Of a DNA stretch of 64,000 nt, positions 37,672 through 45,997 are shown one piece after another. Position 1 is the first letter of the stretch; every line of letters starts with the position of its first letter. Both the position numbers and the translations under genes were made by a program. Source of the DNA: Prochlorococcus sp. AG-347-I19 (lineage in GTDB: Bacteria > Cyanobacteriota > Cyanobacteriia > PCC-6307 > Cyanobiaceae); NCBI GenBank assembly GCA_003279105.1, contig QCBO01000001.1, positions 310,001 through 374,000 of the forward strand, in the 5' to 3' direction. Below the pieces are notes generated by a model, which was given only the letters and a program-made list of their open reading frames with translations, was not told the origin of the DNA and made no database searches.

Positions 37672-38721
37672 TTAATTTACAATCCCTCCTACTTGCCATC
37701 GTAAAGTTTCACCTGCATGAAATGGTTTTATTTGGCCGACAATATTTTTTTCTTCAACAACATCAATAAATTCTTTAATTTTATTAGGTCTGGACACTAA
37801 TTTTAATTTTTCTTTATTTGGAGGCAAATTATAAAAATTAGGGCCATTCAAACTTGCAAACTTTTCAAAATTATCTAGAGCATCCTCTTCTTCGAAAACT
37901 GTTAAGTAGCTTTCTATTGCTACTGGCGAATTAAAAATACCTGCACATCCACAAAAAGCCTTCCACTTCATAAGATGTGGAGCAGAGTCAGTTCCCAAGA
38001 AAAAACATTTTTCCCCACTTGTTGCCGCTTTCCTTAAAGCGAGTCTATTATATTCCCTCTTAGCAACTGGTAAGCAGTAAAAATCACTATTTAAGCCTCC
38101 AAAAAACATTGCATTTCTATTTATATGCAAATGATGAGGAGTGATAGTAGCTCCAATATTATTTTCTTGAACAAAATTCACTGCATAAGAGGTAGTTATA
38201 TGTTCTAAAACGATTTTTAATTTTGGAAATCTTTTAGTGATTTGAGAGAGTTCTTTATCTATAAACACTTCTTCTCTATCGAATACATCTACTTCAGAAT
38301 CAGTCACTTCCCCATGAATTAAAAGAGGCATTCCAGAATCTTGCATTAAATCAAAAATATTATATAGATTTTCTATTTTCCTAACTCCATGACTGGAATT
38401 TGTTGTGGCATTAGCAGGATATAATTTTGCTGCAAAAAAAGCATTATTTTTGAAACCATTTATTAATTCCTCTTTATCAGTCTCATCTGTAAGATAAATT
38501 GTCATTAGTGGTTCAAACTTAGAACTTTCTGGTAAAGCATCAAAAATAGATTTCTTATAAGAAATAGCGCTATTAATTGATGTTATGGGACTTTTAGTGT
38601 TTGGCATGACAATTGCTCTTCCAAAATATTCTGAAGTAAAGTGAATAATATTTTTTAATACAAGACCTTCTCTTAAATGTAAATGCCAATCATCAGGTTT
38701 TATTATGGTTAGAGTCTTCAA
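37672..38721 (-). CDS. pyrC: Dihydroorotase
   Basis: Cyclises carbamoyl aspartate in pyrimidine synthesis. The metal-binding pair is His13 and His15 in D-D-W-H-L-H-L-R-E, and the carboxylated lysine lies in A-A-K-L-Y-P-A (about residue 98). Further histidines lie in L-I-H-G-E, V-L-E-H-I-T-T and H-H-L-H. 349 residues matches the class II (E. coli-type) enzyme. The start is TTG. It is divergent from the exchanger gene. Confidence 0.95.
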   Translation of the reverse strand: MKTLTIIKPDDWHLHLREGLVLKNIIHFTSEYFGRAIVMPNTKSPITSINSAISYKKSIFDALPESSKFEPLMTIYLTDETDKEELINGFKNNAFFAAKLYPANATTNSSHGVRKIENLYNIFDLMQDSGMPLLIHGEVTDSEVDVFDREEVFIDKELSQITKRFPKLKIVLEHITTSYAVNFVQENNIGATITPHHLHINRNAMFFGGLNSDFYCLPVAKREYNRLALRKAATSGEKCFFLGTDSAPHLMKWKAFCGCAGIFNSPVAIESYLTVFEEEDALDNFEKFASLNGPNFYNLPPNKEKLKLVSRPNKIKEFIDVVEEKNIVGQIKPFHAGETLRWQVGGIVN

Positions 38722-38840
38722 AATTTTTTCTATTTAATCAATTTTAACAACAAATTAAAATTGACAATAATTTATAGATATTCCAGGATAGTTTATTAAC
38801 CAATTATGAAAATTTTTATTATCTAAATAAAAGCCTAAAT

Positions 38841-39920
38841 ATGAATGAATTTTTATTCCCCATAATAGAAATAGTTTTAGGTGTAGTTCTACTTTTTACT
38901 GGAGGAGAGTTCTTTATTCAAGGAGCAATATTTTTATCTTTAATTTTAGGAATACCTCAAATAGTAATTGGTTTGACAGTTGTTTCTCTTGGTACAAGCT
39001 CTCCAGAATTGTTAGTAAGTTTGAGTTCACTTTTAAAAGGTAGTGATTCGCTTGCGGCAAGCAATGTAATTGGAAGCAATATTTTTAATGTTCTCGTTGT
39101 TTTGGGCATAAGCTCATTGATAACACCTCTTAAGGTAAAAAGCAGAATAGTCAGAAGAGATGTGCCTCTTTTAATGGCAATTTCTTGTGCAGTTTGGGCT
39201 ATGTCATCAACAGGCTTATTAACATTGCAAGCAGGGGTATTTCTAATATTTTGTTTAATCTTAAATACAATTTGGGAAATTAATACCATCAATGAGAAAG
39301 GAGAGGAAACAAAAGATGCTGAACCAGAGATAGAAGAATTAAAAGATAACTATAAAGGGAAATTTAACATTTTACTAAAGTTAATATTGGGAATATTTCT
39401 TTTAAGCTTTGGTTCAAATATTTTAGTAAATGGTTCTCAAACACTTGCGACTCTTTTGGGTGTAAATGAAATTGTTATTGGTTTAACTATCGTCGCAACT
39501 GGGACATCTTTACCAGAATTAGTAACTTCAATAATTGCTGCATTTAAAGGCAAAACAGATCTTGCGATTGGGAACGTAATAGGAAGCAATTTACTCAATC
39601 AACTTTTAATCCTTGGAAGTTGCAGTATTTTTTCAGGATTTAAAGGTTTAGTAATTGAACAAAGTCTAATAAAAGTTGACTTACCTTTTATGGTCTTAAC
39701 TACCTTTGCATGCTTACCAATTTTCTGGAGCAAAGGGAAAATCACAAGAATTGAAGGATTTATTTTGCTTAATCTTTATATTTTCTACATTCTCGATAAG
39801 ATACTTTTTCTGAATGGATTTAACTTCCTTTCTGAACTAAGGATAGGTTTATTTATTTACTTTGCGTTACTTATAGTGTTTCTGATTGTTCAAGAAAAAT
39901 TAAAATTTTCTAATTCATAA
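38841..39920 (+). CDS. Calcium/sodium antiporter (CaCA family)
   Basis: A 359-residue membrane exchanger with two homologous five-helix halves. Both alpha repeats are plain: G-T-S-S-P-E-L-L-V-S with S-N-V-I-G-S-N-I-F-N (about residues 51-80), and G-T-S-L-P-E-L-V-T-S with G-N-V-I-G-S-N-L-L-N (about 221-255). The acidic glutamates in P-E-L bind the cation. A charged cytoplasmic loop (about 152-175) separates the halves. It ends 2 bp from the convergent gor stop. Confidence 0.93.
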   Translation: MNEFLFPIIEIVLGVVLLFTGGEFFIQGAIFLSLILGIPQIVIGLTVVSLGTSSPELLVSLSSLLKGSDSLAASNVIGSNIFNVLVVLGISSLITPLKVKSRIVRRDVPLLMAISCAVWAMSSTGLLTLQAGVFLIFCLILNTIWEINTINEKGEETKDAEPEIEELKDNYKGKFNILLKLILGIFLLSFGSNILVNGSQTLATLLGVNEIVIGLTIVATGTSLPELVTSIIAAFKGKTDLAIGNVIGSNLLNQLLILGSCSIFSGFKGLVIEQSLIKVDLPFMVLTTFACLPIFWSKGKITRIEGFILLNLYIFYILDKILFLNGFNFLSELRIGLFIYFALLIVFLIVQEKLKFSNS

Positions 39921-39922
39921 TT

Positions 39923-41287
39923 TTATCCATACATAGTCACAAATTCTTCTGAAATTGTTGGGTGCAAAGCCATAGTACTATCAAAGTCTTCTTTTGTTAT
40001 CCCTGCATTTAATGAAATTGATACCATTTGAATAATCTCAGACGATGTTTCTCCAAACATATGACAACCTAGGACTTTGTCAGTAAGCTTATGAACTACA
40101 ATCTTCAACATACATTTTGATTTATTTTTTTTAAAGGTATTAGACATAGGGGTGAATTTGCATTTGAAAATTTTTATATTTTTTTCAGAATAAATCTCTT
40201 TAGCTCTTTTCTCACTTAAGCCAACTGTTGAAATTTCTGGAATGGTAAAAACAGCCTTAGGTATACATTCATAATTTACTTTTCTTTTTTGGTCATTAAA
40301 AAAATTATCCGAAAAAACTCTCCCTTGTTCTATCGCTACTGGAGTTAAGTTTGGTTTATTTATTATATCTCCAACAGCAAAAATATTTGCGTTACTTGTT
40401 TGATTAAGTTCATCAACATCTAAATATTGGCCATCCATCTTTAGATTTAAAAAATCTAAATTTAAAGGCAAAAGATTTGGTTCTCTTCCTGTAGCAATAA
40501 GGATATTATTAGTTAGGAGTTTATCCCCCGAGTCTAGGGTAGATTCCAGATTTCCATTTACTCTGTTTATAGACTTCAATTGAGTATTGGAGATTATATT
40601 GATTTCAGTAAAAGTAGGTGATTCTTCTAGGCATGAAGAAAGATCCTCATCAAAACCTTTAAGTAAATGTTGACCCCTAATTAATTGAGTTACTTCAGTA
40701 CCTAAATTTCTGAAAATAGAAGCAAATTCGCACGCAATATATCCACCTCCTACTATTAATATTGATTTAGGAAACTTTTCTAATTCAAAAATATCATCAC
40801 TAGTCCATGCCAAATCTATCCCAGGAATATTTAATTTCTTTGGTTTACCTCCAACTGAAATAAGAATTTTTTTTGAACTTATTTTGTTTTTAATTTTCTT
40901 TGTATTTGAACAAATAATTTCTAATTCATTTTGAGTAATAAATCTTCCTAAGCCTTCAAAAATAGTTATATTCAACTTTTTTAAAGAATTTCTATGTAAA
41001 TTACTTAATCTAGAAACCTCCTCCCTAACATTCTTCAACAAAATATTTGATTCAAAATTAATACCTTCATTTTTTAATCCATATCCTTCAGAAGAATCCA
41101 TATTTTTTTTACTTTTAGCTGCATAAACCATTAATTTCTTAGGCACACATCCCCGCATAACACAAGTTCCCCCTATTTGATTTGCTTCTATTATTGCGAC
41201 TTTTGCTCCATAACTAGCCGCACGTTTAGCCGCCGCGAGTCCTCCTGATCCAGCGCCAACAACAATTAAATCAAATTCAAATTCCAA
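39923..41287 (-). CDS. gor: Glutathione-disulfide reductase
   Basis: FAD enzyme that reduces oxidised glutathione with NADPH. It has an FAD loop G-A-G-S-G-G (about residues 11-16) and the redox pair Cys42 and Cys47 in G-G-T-C-V-M-R-G-C-V-P. An NADPH loop G-G-G-Y-I-A follows near 174, and the C-terminal His-Glu pair is in H-P-T-I-S-E-E. 454 residues and this C-x4-C box fit Gor rather than lipoamide dehydrogenase or mercuric reductase. The start is TTG. It is divergent from a GST-like gene over 52 bp. Confidence 0.92.
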   Translation of the reverse strand: MEFEFDLIVVGAGSGGLAAAKRAASYGAKVAIIEANQIGGTCVMRGCVPKKLMVYAAKSKKNMDSSEGYGLKNEGINFESNILLKNVREEVSRLSNLHRNSLKKLNITIFEGLGRFITQNELEIICSNTKKIKNKISSKKILISVGGKPKKLNIPGIDLAWTSDDIFELEKFPKSILIVGGGYIACEFASIFRNLGTEVTQLIRGQHLLKGFDEDLSSCLEESPTFTEINIISNTQLKSINRVNGNLESTLDSGDKLLTNNILIATGREPNLLPLNLDFLNLKMDGQYLDVDELNQTSNANIFAVGDIINKPNLTPVAIEQGRVFSDNFFNDQKRKVNYECIPKAVFTIPEISTVGLSEKRAKEIYSEKNIKIFKCKFTPMSNTFKKNKSKCMLKIVVHKLTDKVLGCHMFGETSSEIIQMVSISLNAGITKEDFDSTMALHPTISEEFVTMYG

Positions 41288-41339
41288 GACTTTTTTTAAT
41301 CAATTATTATAACGTTAGTTTATAGCTTTAATTCAAATA

Positions 41340-42572
41340 ATGAATGGGATTTTGACATGGGATGATTTAAATAAATTTGAAGTTGAAGATCTTGATAGAG
41401 TCCATGGTATAAATAATTCCTACTCAAATTTAAGATTATTTGGACATAGTGAAAATGATGTATTAGTTACCCTCTATAGGGATAGGCATTCTTGGTGTCC
41501 TTACTGTCAGAAGATATGGTTATGGCTTGAATTTAAAAAAATTCCATACAGAGTCAAGAAAATAAATATGTTTTGCTACGGCCAAAAAGAAAGTTGGTTT
41601 CTTGAAAAAGTTAGATCGGGGAAATTACCTGCAATTGAATTTAAAGGGCAAGTTATAACTGAAAGCGACGATATCATAGCTTTTTTAGAAAATGAATTTG
41701 GAGTACTTGGATCTTTTATAACGTCTAGTCACCTTATCAAAATTCGAGAGTTAGAAAGAGAAATTTTCAGATCCTGGTGTAATTGGCTCTGCCGAGAAAG
41801 CTTTAATTTTATAGATAACTCTTTTAGAAAAAAAAGATTTAAAGAATCCATTTCTAAACTCGATGAAATCTTAAGTAGCTCAAAATCAGGGTTTGTTGAT
41901 CCATCAGTTTCTAACAAGGGTGATATAGAGCCTGGTGTTGGAGATATAATTTTTATTCCCTATATGGAGAGAATAAATGCATCACTTATTTATTATAAAG
42001 GGTTTAATTTAAGATCTAATTACCGTCATGTAGATAACTGGCTTACCCTTTTTGAAGGGACAAGTGCTTATAGAGGCACTCAAGGAGATTTTCATACTCA
42101 TTCTCATGATTTACCCCCACAAATGGGAGGATGCTATAAAGAAAGCAATGAACAACAGATTACTTTCTCTAAGCTAATAGATACTGGGGAGGGTTTGGGT
42201 AATTATGAATTTAACCAAAATTATGAGTCAAAATATTATGCAACAATTGCTCTTAAAAGAGTAATAAAGCATAAAGACAATTTACTAAAGGTAAACCCAT
42301 ACAATAAAGAATCCTTTGACGAATCATTGAGATCAGCTTTGAGCCATATGATCACAGGTGAAGTATTAATCCCTAAAAAACTTTCTGGAATCTCTCTAAG
42401 ATACTTAAAAAATAGAATCTCAGTTCCAAGAGATATGCCAATTATTTCAGCAAGGTTATTAAGGCAATCATTAAATAAAATTGAATCGCTTAGTGATATG
42501 AATGAAATAGATAAGATACCTTTCAGGCATAGATATGATCAAGATCCTATAAATTTCATTTCTAGTTATTAG
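41340..42572 (+). CDS. Glutathione S-transferase-like protein, extended
   Basis: A 410-residue protein with an N-terminal thioredoxin-fold GST domain. The C-P-Y-C box is at residues 53-56, then the cis-proline L-P-A-I-E-F and the E-S-D-D-I glutathione site (about 99-112). The helical GST C-terminal domain follows. The last ~170 residues, including H-T-H-S-H-D-L-P-P-Q-M-G-G-C, are not typical GST and make it about twice the usual length. It is divergent from gor, which fits a shared glutathione theme. The active-site cysteines suggest reductase or dehydroascorbate/omega-type activity rather than classic conjugation. Confidence 0.8.
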   Translation: MNGILTWDDLNKFEVEDLDRVHGINNSYSNLRLFGHSENDVLVTLYRDRHSWCPYCQKIWLWLEFKKIPYRVKKINMFCYGQKESWFLEKVRSGKLPAIEFKGQVITESDDIIAFLENEFGVLGSFITSSHLIKIRELEREIFRSWCNWLCRESFNFIDNSFRKKRFKESISKLDEILSSSKSGFVDPSVSNKGDIEPGVGDIIFIPYMERINASLIYYKGFNLRSNYRHVDNWLTLFEGTSAYRGTQGDFHTHSHDLPPQMGGCYKESNEQQITFSKLIDTGEGLGNYEFNQNYESKYYATIALKRVIKHKDNLLKVNPYNKESFDESLRSALSHMITGEVLIPKKLSGISLRYLKNRISVPRDMPIISARLLRQSLNKIESLSDMNEIDKIPFRHRYDQDPINFISSY

Positions 42573-42577
42573 TAAAA

Positions 42578-43972
42578 CTACAAATTTTTTCTTGAATCTA
42601 TTTGAAGTAAATCTCTTATTTTTTGAACTTGACTTGCAATATTTGGATCAATAGATAATTTTTTTTCAACTTGTTCAATAGCATACATAACTGTTGTATG
42701 GTCCTTACCCCCAAACTCATCTCCAATTCTTGGTAGGCTTAGATCCGTACCATGTCTCATAAGATACATACCTATTTGTCTAGCTTGACTTACTGGTTTT
42801 CTCCTACTTGAACTGATCAATTCATCAGTAGAAACTTTAAAGAAATCTGACACTTTATTAATAACTTGTTTTGGAGTAACAACTACTCCAACACTATTAG
42901 GATCAAGCATTGGAGCAATTGATTGAACTGTCATTGGCAAGCCTGTTATTGATGCAAATGCAACAGCTCTAGTAAATGCTCCTTCCAATTCTCGAATATT
43001 GGAAGTGAATCTTCCTGCTATAAATTGAATTAAATCTCTTGGAAGACTCATCCTCTCTTGTTCTGCCTTTTTTTGAAGGATGGCTGTCCTCGTCTCAAGG
43101 TCAGGTGATTGAATATCTGCGGTCATACCCATTGAGAACCTAGAAATTAATCTCTCTTGAATTCCCGATAATTGATTTGGTGGTCTGTCACTTGCAATAA
43201 CTATTTGACTTCCTGATTCGTGAAGTGCGTTAAAAGTATGAAAGAATTCTTCCTGTGTATACTCTTTGCCTTCTAAGAACTGTATATCGTCGATTAAAAT
43301 CAAATCTACATTTCTATATTTGTCTCGAATAGCTGTCATTCCATCTCTTCGAATACCACTAATAACATCATTTGTAAAAGTCTCTGTAGATACATATTTA
43401 ACTTTTGCTTCTGGATCTATTTCTACTCGATAATGACCTATTGCTTGCATTAAATGAGTCTTACCAAGACCCACTCCTCCACAAATAAATAATGGATTGA
43501 ATTCTCTTCCAGGAGATTCGGCAACGGCTAAAGCGGCGGCATGAGCCAACCTACTATTTGGACCTACAACAAATCTTTCAAATACGTAGCGTAAATTTAA
43601 ACCATTAGGATTTTTGAATTGATTTTTTGAAGAAATTTTTTGGTTATTACTAGAAATAGATCTTGTTTTATGATGAACTTTCTGTTCGTTAGATTTATCT
43701 TCATTTGTTAAATCGCTGCTGGTATTCGATTCAGATTTAAAAACAACTTTTACATCATGACCGCAGATTTCCTTTGCAGCTTTTTCAATAGTTTCACAAT
43801 AATTCTTTCTCAACCAATCACTAGAAAATGTATTTGGGGCGATTAAAGTTAATAAGCCATTTTCAAAACAATTAAATTTAGCTGGCCTTATCCATGTCTC
43901 AAATGAAGGCTTACTTAAAGTTTTTTGGAGTGATTTTTGAACTTCCGCCCAAATAGGATTAGTTGCTTGCAA
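42578..43972 (-). CDS. dnaA: Chromosomal replication initiator DnaA
   Basis: A 464-residue AAA+ initiator that opens the replication origin. Domain I spans about residues 1-80, a polar linker about 81-125, and the AAA+ domain has Walker A G-G-V-G-L-G-K-T near 165-172 and Walker [10 protein letters not shown]. The C-terminal DnaA-box-binding helix [11 protein letters not shown] is near 434-444. The start is TTG. It is not beside dnaN or gyrase genes, as in other marine cyanobacteria. A 17-nt palindrome lies 12 bases upstream. Confidence 0.96.
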   Translation of the reverse strand: MQATNPIWAEVQKSLQKTLSKPSFETWIRPAKFNCFENGLLTLIAPNTFSSDWLRKNYCETIEKAAKEICGHDVKVVFKSESNTSSDLTNEDKSNEQKVHHKTRSISSNNQKISSKNQFKNPNGLNLRYVFERFVVGPNSRLAHAAALAVAESPGREFNPLFICGGVGLGKTHLMQAIGHYRVEIDPEAKVKYVSTETFTNDVISGIRRDGMTAIRDKYRNVDLILIDDIQFLEGKEYTQEEFFHTFNALHESGSQIVIASDRPPNQLSGIQERLISRFSMGMTADIQSPDLETRTAILQKKAEQERMSLPRDLIQFIAGRFTSNIRELEGAFTRAVAFASITGLPMTVQSIAPMLDPNSVGVVVTPKQVINKVSDFFKVSTDELISSSRRKPVSQARQIGMYLMRHGTDLSLPRIGDEFGGKDHTTVMYAIEQVEKKLSIDPNIASQVQKIRDLLQIDSRKNL

Positions 43973-43983
43973 AGTTTTATTCT

Positions 43984-44000
43984 CTAGATTATTAATCTAG
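43984..44000. repeat. 17-nt palindrome in the dnaA upstream region
   Basis: CTAGATTA-T-TAATCTAG: perfect 8-bp arms with one central base, 12 to 28 bases upstream of the dnaA TTG. It may be an operator or a hairpin in the dnaA leader. It does not resemble a DnaA box (TTATNCACA type). Unexplained by any gene. Confidence 0.5.
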
Positions 44001-44113
44001 TTGGAATTTAATAATTGGCCATTATCAAATCACAAGATCACGACAAATTTAAAATTATGCAACAAAGTATCGACTAAATTTATAAAAATAAATTTTATAT
44101 TTTTTAATAGGCA

Positions 44114-44119
44114 TATAAT
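44114..44119 (+). promoter_or_regulatory. Candidate -10 box (TATAAT) for the TIGR04282-like gene
   Basis: A perfect TATAAT 22 bases before the TTG start at 44142. It lies in the 169-bp divergent space between dnaA and the DUF2064 gene, and it rules against the long upstream reading that would start at 44001. No -35 is obvious. Confidence 0.5.
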
Positions 44120-44141
44120 TATCTTAAATTTTACTAAATTA

Positions 44142-44777
44142 TTGGATAAAGCATTACTTATTATCATGGCGAAATGGCATGGTTTTGGAAGATGCAAAAC
44201 AAGATTATCTAAGGATATAGGTAAAAGTAATTCTGCAAAAGTTCAAAGCGTAATGACCAAACACACTATTTCAGTGGCAAAATTTCTCCAAGAAAATAAA
44301 TTAATTGATATTTCGATTGCTATATCTGGTCTGGGGGTAGGTAATTGTAGAAGATGGACAAGAGAATTAGGTATCAAAAAATTTAATTTACAGGGGAAAG
44401 GCTGCTTGGGAGAAAAAATGAAACGGCAAATAATTATCAACAAAAAATTTTGTGCAAGACATAAGATCAAAAATATAATTTTTGTTGGTACTGACCTTCC
44501 AGATTTATGCCATCAAGATTTATTGAATACTCTAAAAGAGCTTCAACATAATGATCTTATTTTAGGTCCATCTAACGATGGAGGATATTGGCTTATTGGT
44601 TTATCAGAAAAAATAATGTTATCACATATATATTTACCTTTTATCAACATAAAGTGGGGGACAGAAAATGTTCTTCAAAATACAATAGATAATTTTGCTT
44701 CTAAAAAATTAAAATATAAGTTTTTAGATAAAAAAATAGATATAGATACAATTATTGATATTGAAAATAGAAAGTAA
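44142..44777 (+). CDS. TIGR04282 / DUF2064 glycosyltransferase-like protein
   Basis: A 211-residue GT-A-like protein of the DUF2064/TIGR04282 family (nucleotidyl- or glycosyltransferase fold). The first strand and phosphate loop, L-L-I-I-M-A-K-W-H-G-F-G-R-C-K-T-R-L, correspond to the family pattern A-K-x-P-x-x-G-x-x-K-T-R-L. A later G-T-D-L-P-D and the G-P-S-N-D-G-G-Y-W-L box are diagnostic. I choose TTG at 44142 because it gives the complete first strand and lies after a TATAAT. TIGR04282 is linked by name to arsenosugar synthesis. Its partner TIGR04283 follows after 5 bp. Confidence 0.8.
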   Translation: MDKALLIIMAKWHGFGRCKTRLSKDIGKSNSAKVQSVMTKHTISVAKFLQENKLIDISIAISGLGVGNCRRWTRELGIKKFNLQGKGCLGEKMKRQIIINKKFCARHKIKNIIFVGTDLPDLCHQDLLNTLKELQHNDLILGPSNDGGYWLIGLSEKIMLSHIYLPFINIKWGTENVLQNTIDNFASKKLKYKFLDKKIDIDTIIDIENRK

Positions 44778-44782
44778 TCGAC

Positions 44783-45466
44783 TTGCCAAAAATTTCAATT
44801 ATCATTCCAACAATTAATGAAGCTAGTAATTTGCCATTATTACTTTCAGACTTGTCAAGTATTCAGAAAGATGGCGAAATCATAATTGTTGATTCTGGAA
44901 GTGAAGATAAAACTATTGATGTGGCAAATATTTATGGAGCGAAAGTATTTATATCCAAAAAAAGGAATCGAGGTTTACAATTAGATATTGGAGCTAAAAA
45001 TTCAAAAGGAGAGTGGCTCATATTTTTACATGCAGACACAAGATTAACTCATGATTGGTTTAAAAAAATAAATTCATTTTTAAAAGGAAACAAGAATAGT
45101 ATTTACTATTTTGAATTCAAAATTAATCACAAAAAGATAATTTATAGAGTTCTCGAAATTCTCGTGAATTTTAGAAGTAAATTTTTTAAACAACCCTATG
45201 GTGATCAAGGTTTGATAATTCATAGAACTACCTACTTTAAGAATAATGGTTTTAGAAAGATACCTTTGATGGAAGATATAGATTTTTTAAGGAGATTAAA
45301 CAAAAAAAAAGATTTAAAACAATTAAATTTACCTATTTTGATAAGTTCAAGAAAATGGGAAAGAACTAATATCTTTCTCCAAGCAATTAAGAACTGGCAA
45401 TTTAGAAGAAGATGGTTAAAAGGCGAATCGTTAAAATCTATATATTCTGACTACTACAAAAAATGA
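44783..45466 (+). CDS. TIGR04283 family glycosyltransferase
   Basis: A 227-residue family 2 glycosyltransferase. The N-terminal I-S-I-I-I-P-T-I-N-E-A strand binds the nucleotide; V-D-S-G-S-E-D-K-T and the metal-binding L-H-A-D-T-R-L (D-x-D-like) follow, and D-Q-G-L-I-I and M-E-D-I-D-F-L-R-R-L complete the TIGR04283 pattern. The start is TTG, two codons before the first strand. It ends exactly at the base before the convergent GNAT gene's stop. Paired with the preceding TIGR04282 member. Confidence 0.85.
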   Translation: MPKISIIIPTINEASNLPLLLSDLSSIQKDGEIIIVDSGSEDKTIDVANIYGAKVFISKKRNRGLQLDIGAKNSKGEWLIFLHADTRLTHDWFKKINSFLKGNKNSIYYFEFKINHKKIIYRVLEILVNFRSKFFKQPYGDQGLIIHRTTYFKNNGFRKIPLMEDIDFLRRLNKKKDLKQLNLPILISSRKWERTNIFLQAIKNWQFRRRWLKGESLKSIYSDYYKK

Positions 45467-45997
45467 TTAATTTGCATACCAAAAAGCACATTTAGAGCCT
45501 CTAGGTTCTAATATCCAACCTTGTCTTTTGTAAAATGAAACCACTTCGGCATCAGCAAAAAGGGTTACTTTAGAAATCCCAATATTTTTCAATTCTTTTA
45601 GGACATATTTCATTAACTCTTTCCCCAATCCAAGTCCTTGATAGACAGGATTAATAGCCACATCCCAAACTGTTGCTTCTAGAATTCCATCGCCAGTGCA
45701 TCTTGCAAATCCCACTAGTCTGGGGAATTTATCATCATGACGCCATAACCCAACCACCAAAATACTGAAATCTAAAGCTCTTTTTACTCTCCTTATAGGT
45801 CTTCTGCTCCAACCAACAGTTTGCAAAAGTTGATCTAGTTCTATTAGATCTAAATCTTTATTTTTACTACATACAAATATTTCTTCTTTATTTGTTTGAG
45901 TGAACTCATAAGAATTTAAACCATAGAGATCTATCAGCTCTTCCCTAGATAAAGTGTTTGATTTTTTTATTAAAGTACCTTGGTTTCTAAAAATCAT
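45467..45997 (-). CDS. GNAT N-acetyltransferase (Ycf52-like)
   Basis: A 176-residue GNAT-fold acetyltransferase. The acetyl-CoA loop is Y-Q-G-L-G-L-G-K-E-L (motif Q/R-x-x-G-x-G/A) near residue 125, preceded by D-V-A-I-N-P and followed by F-Y-K-R-Q-G-W. The pattern resembles the plastid/cyanobacterial Ycf52 (NSI/SNAT) group, some members of which acetylate serotonin or thylakoid proteins. The substrate is not evident. The start shares one base with the upstream ABC exporter's stop (TAATG). Confidence 0.8.
   Translation of the reverse strand: MIFRNQGTLIKKSNTLSREELIDLYGLNSYEFTQTNKEEIFVCSKNKDLDLIELDQLLQTVGWSRRPIRRVKRALDFSILVVGLWRHDDKFPRLVGFARCTGDGILEATVWDVAINPVYQGLGLGKELMKYVLKELKNIGISKVTLFADAEVVSFYKRQGWILEPRGSKCAFWYAN

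Noticed and set aside
44001-44141. N-terminal extension of the DUF2064 gene from TTG 44001
   Set aside because: Contains the TATAAT at 44114 and adds residues unlike the family; start moved to 44142.
42578-44141. Replication origin next to dnaA
   Set aside because: I saw no cluster of DnaA boxes and no dnaN; in marine cyanobacteria dnaA is usually away from the origin.
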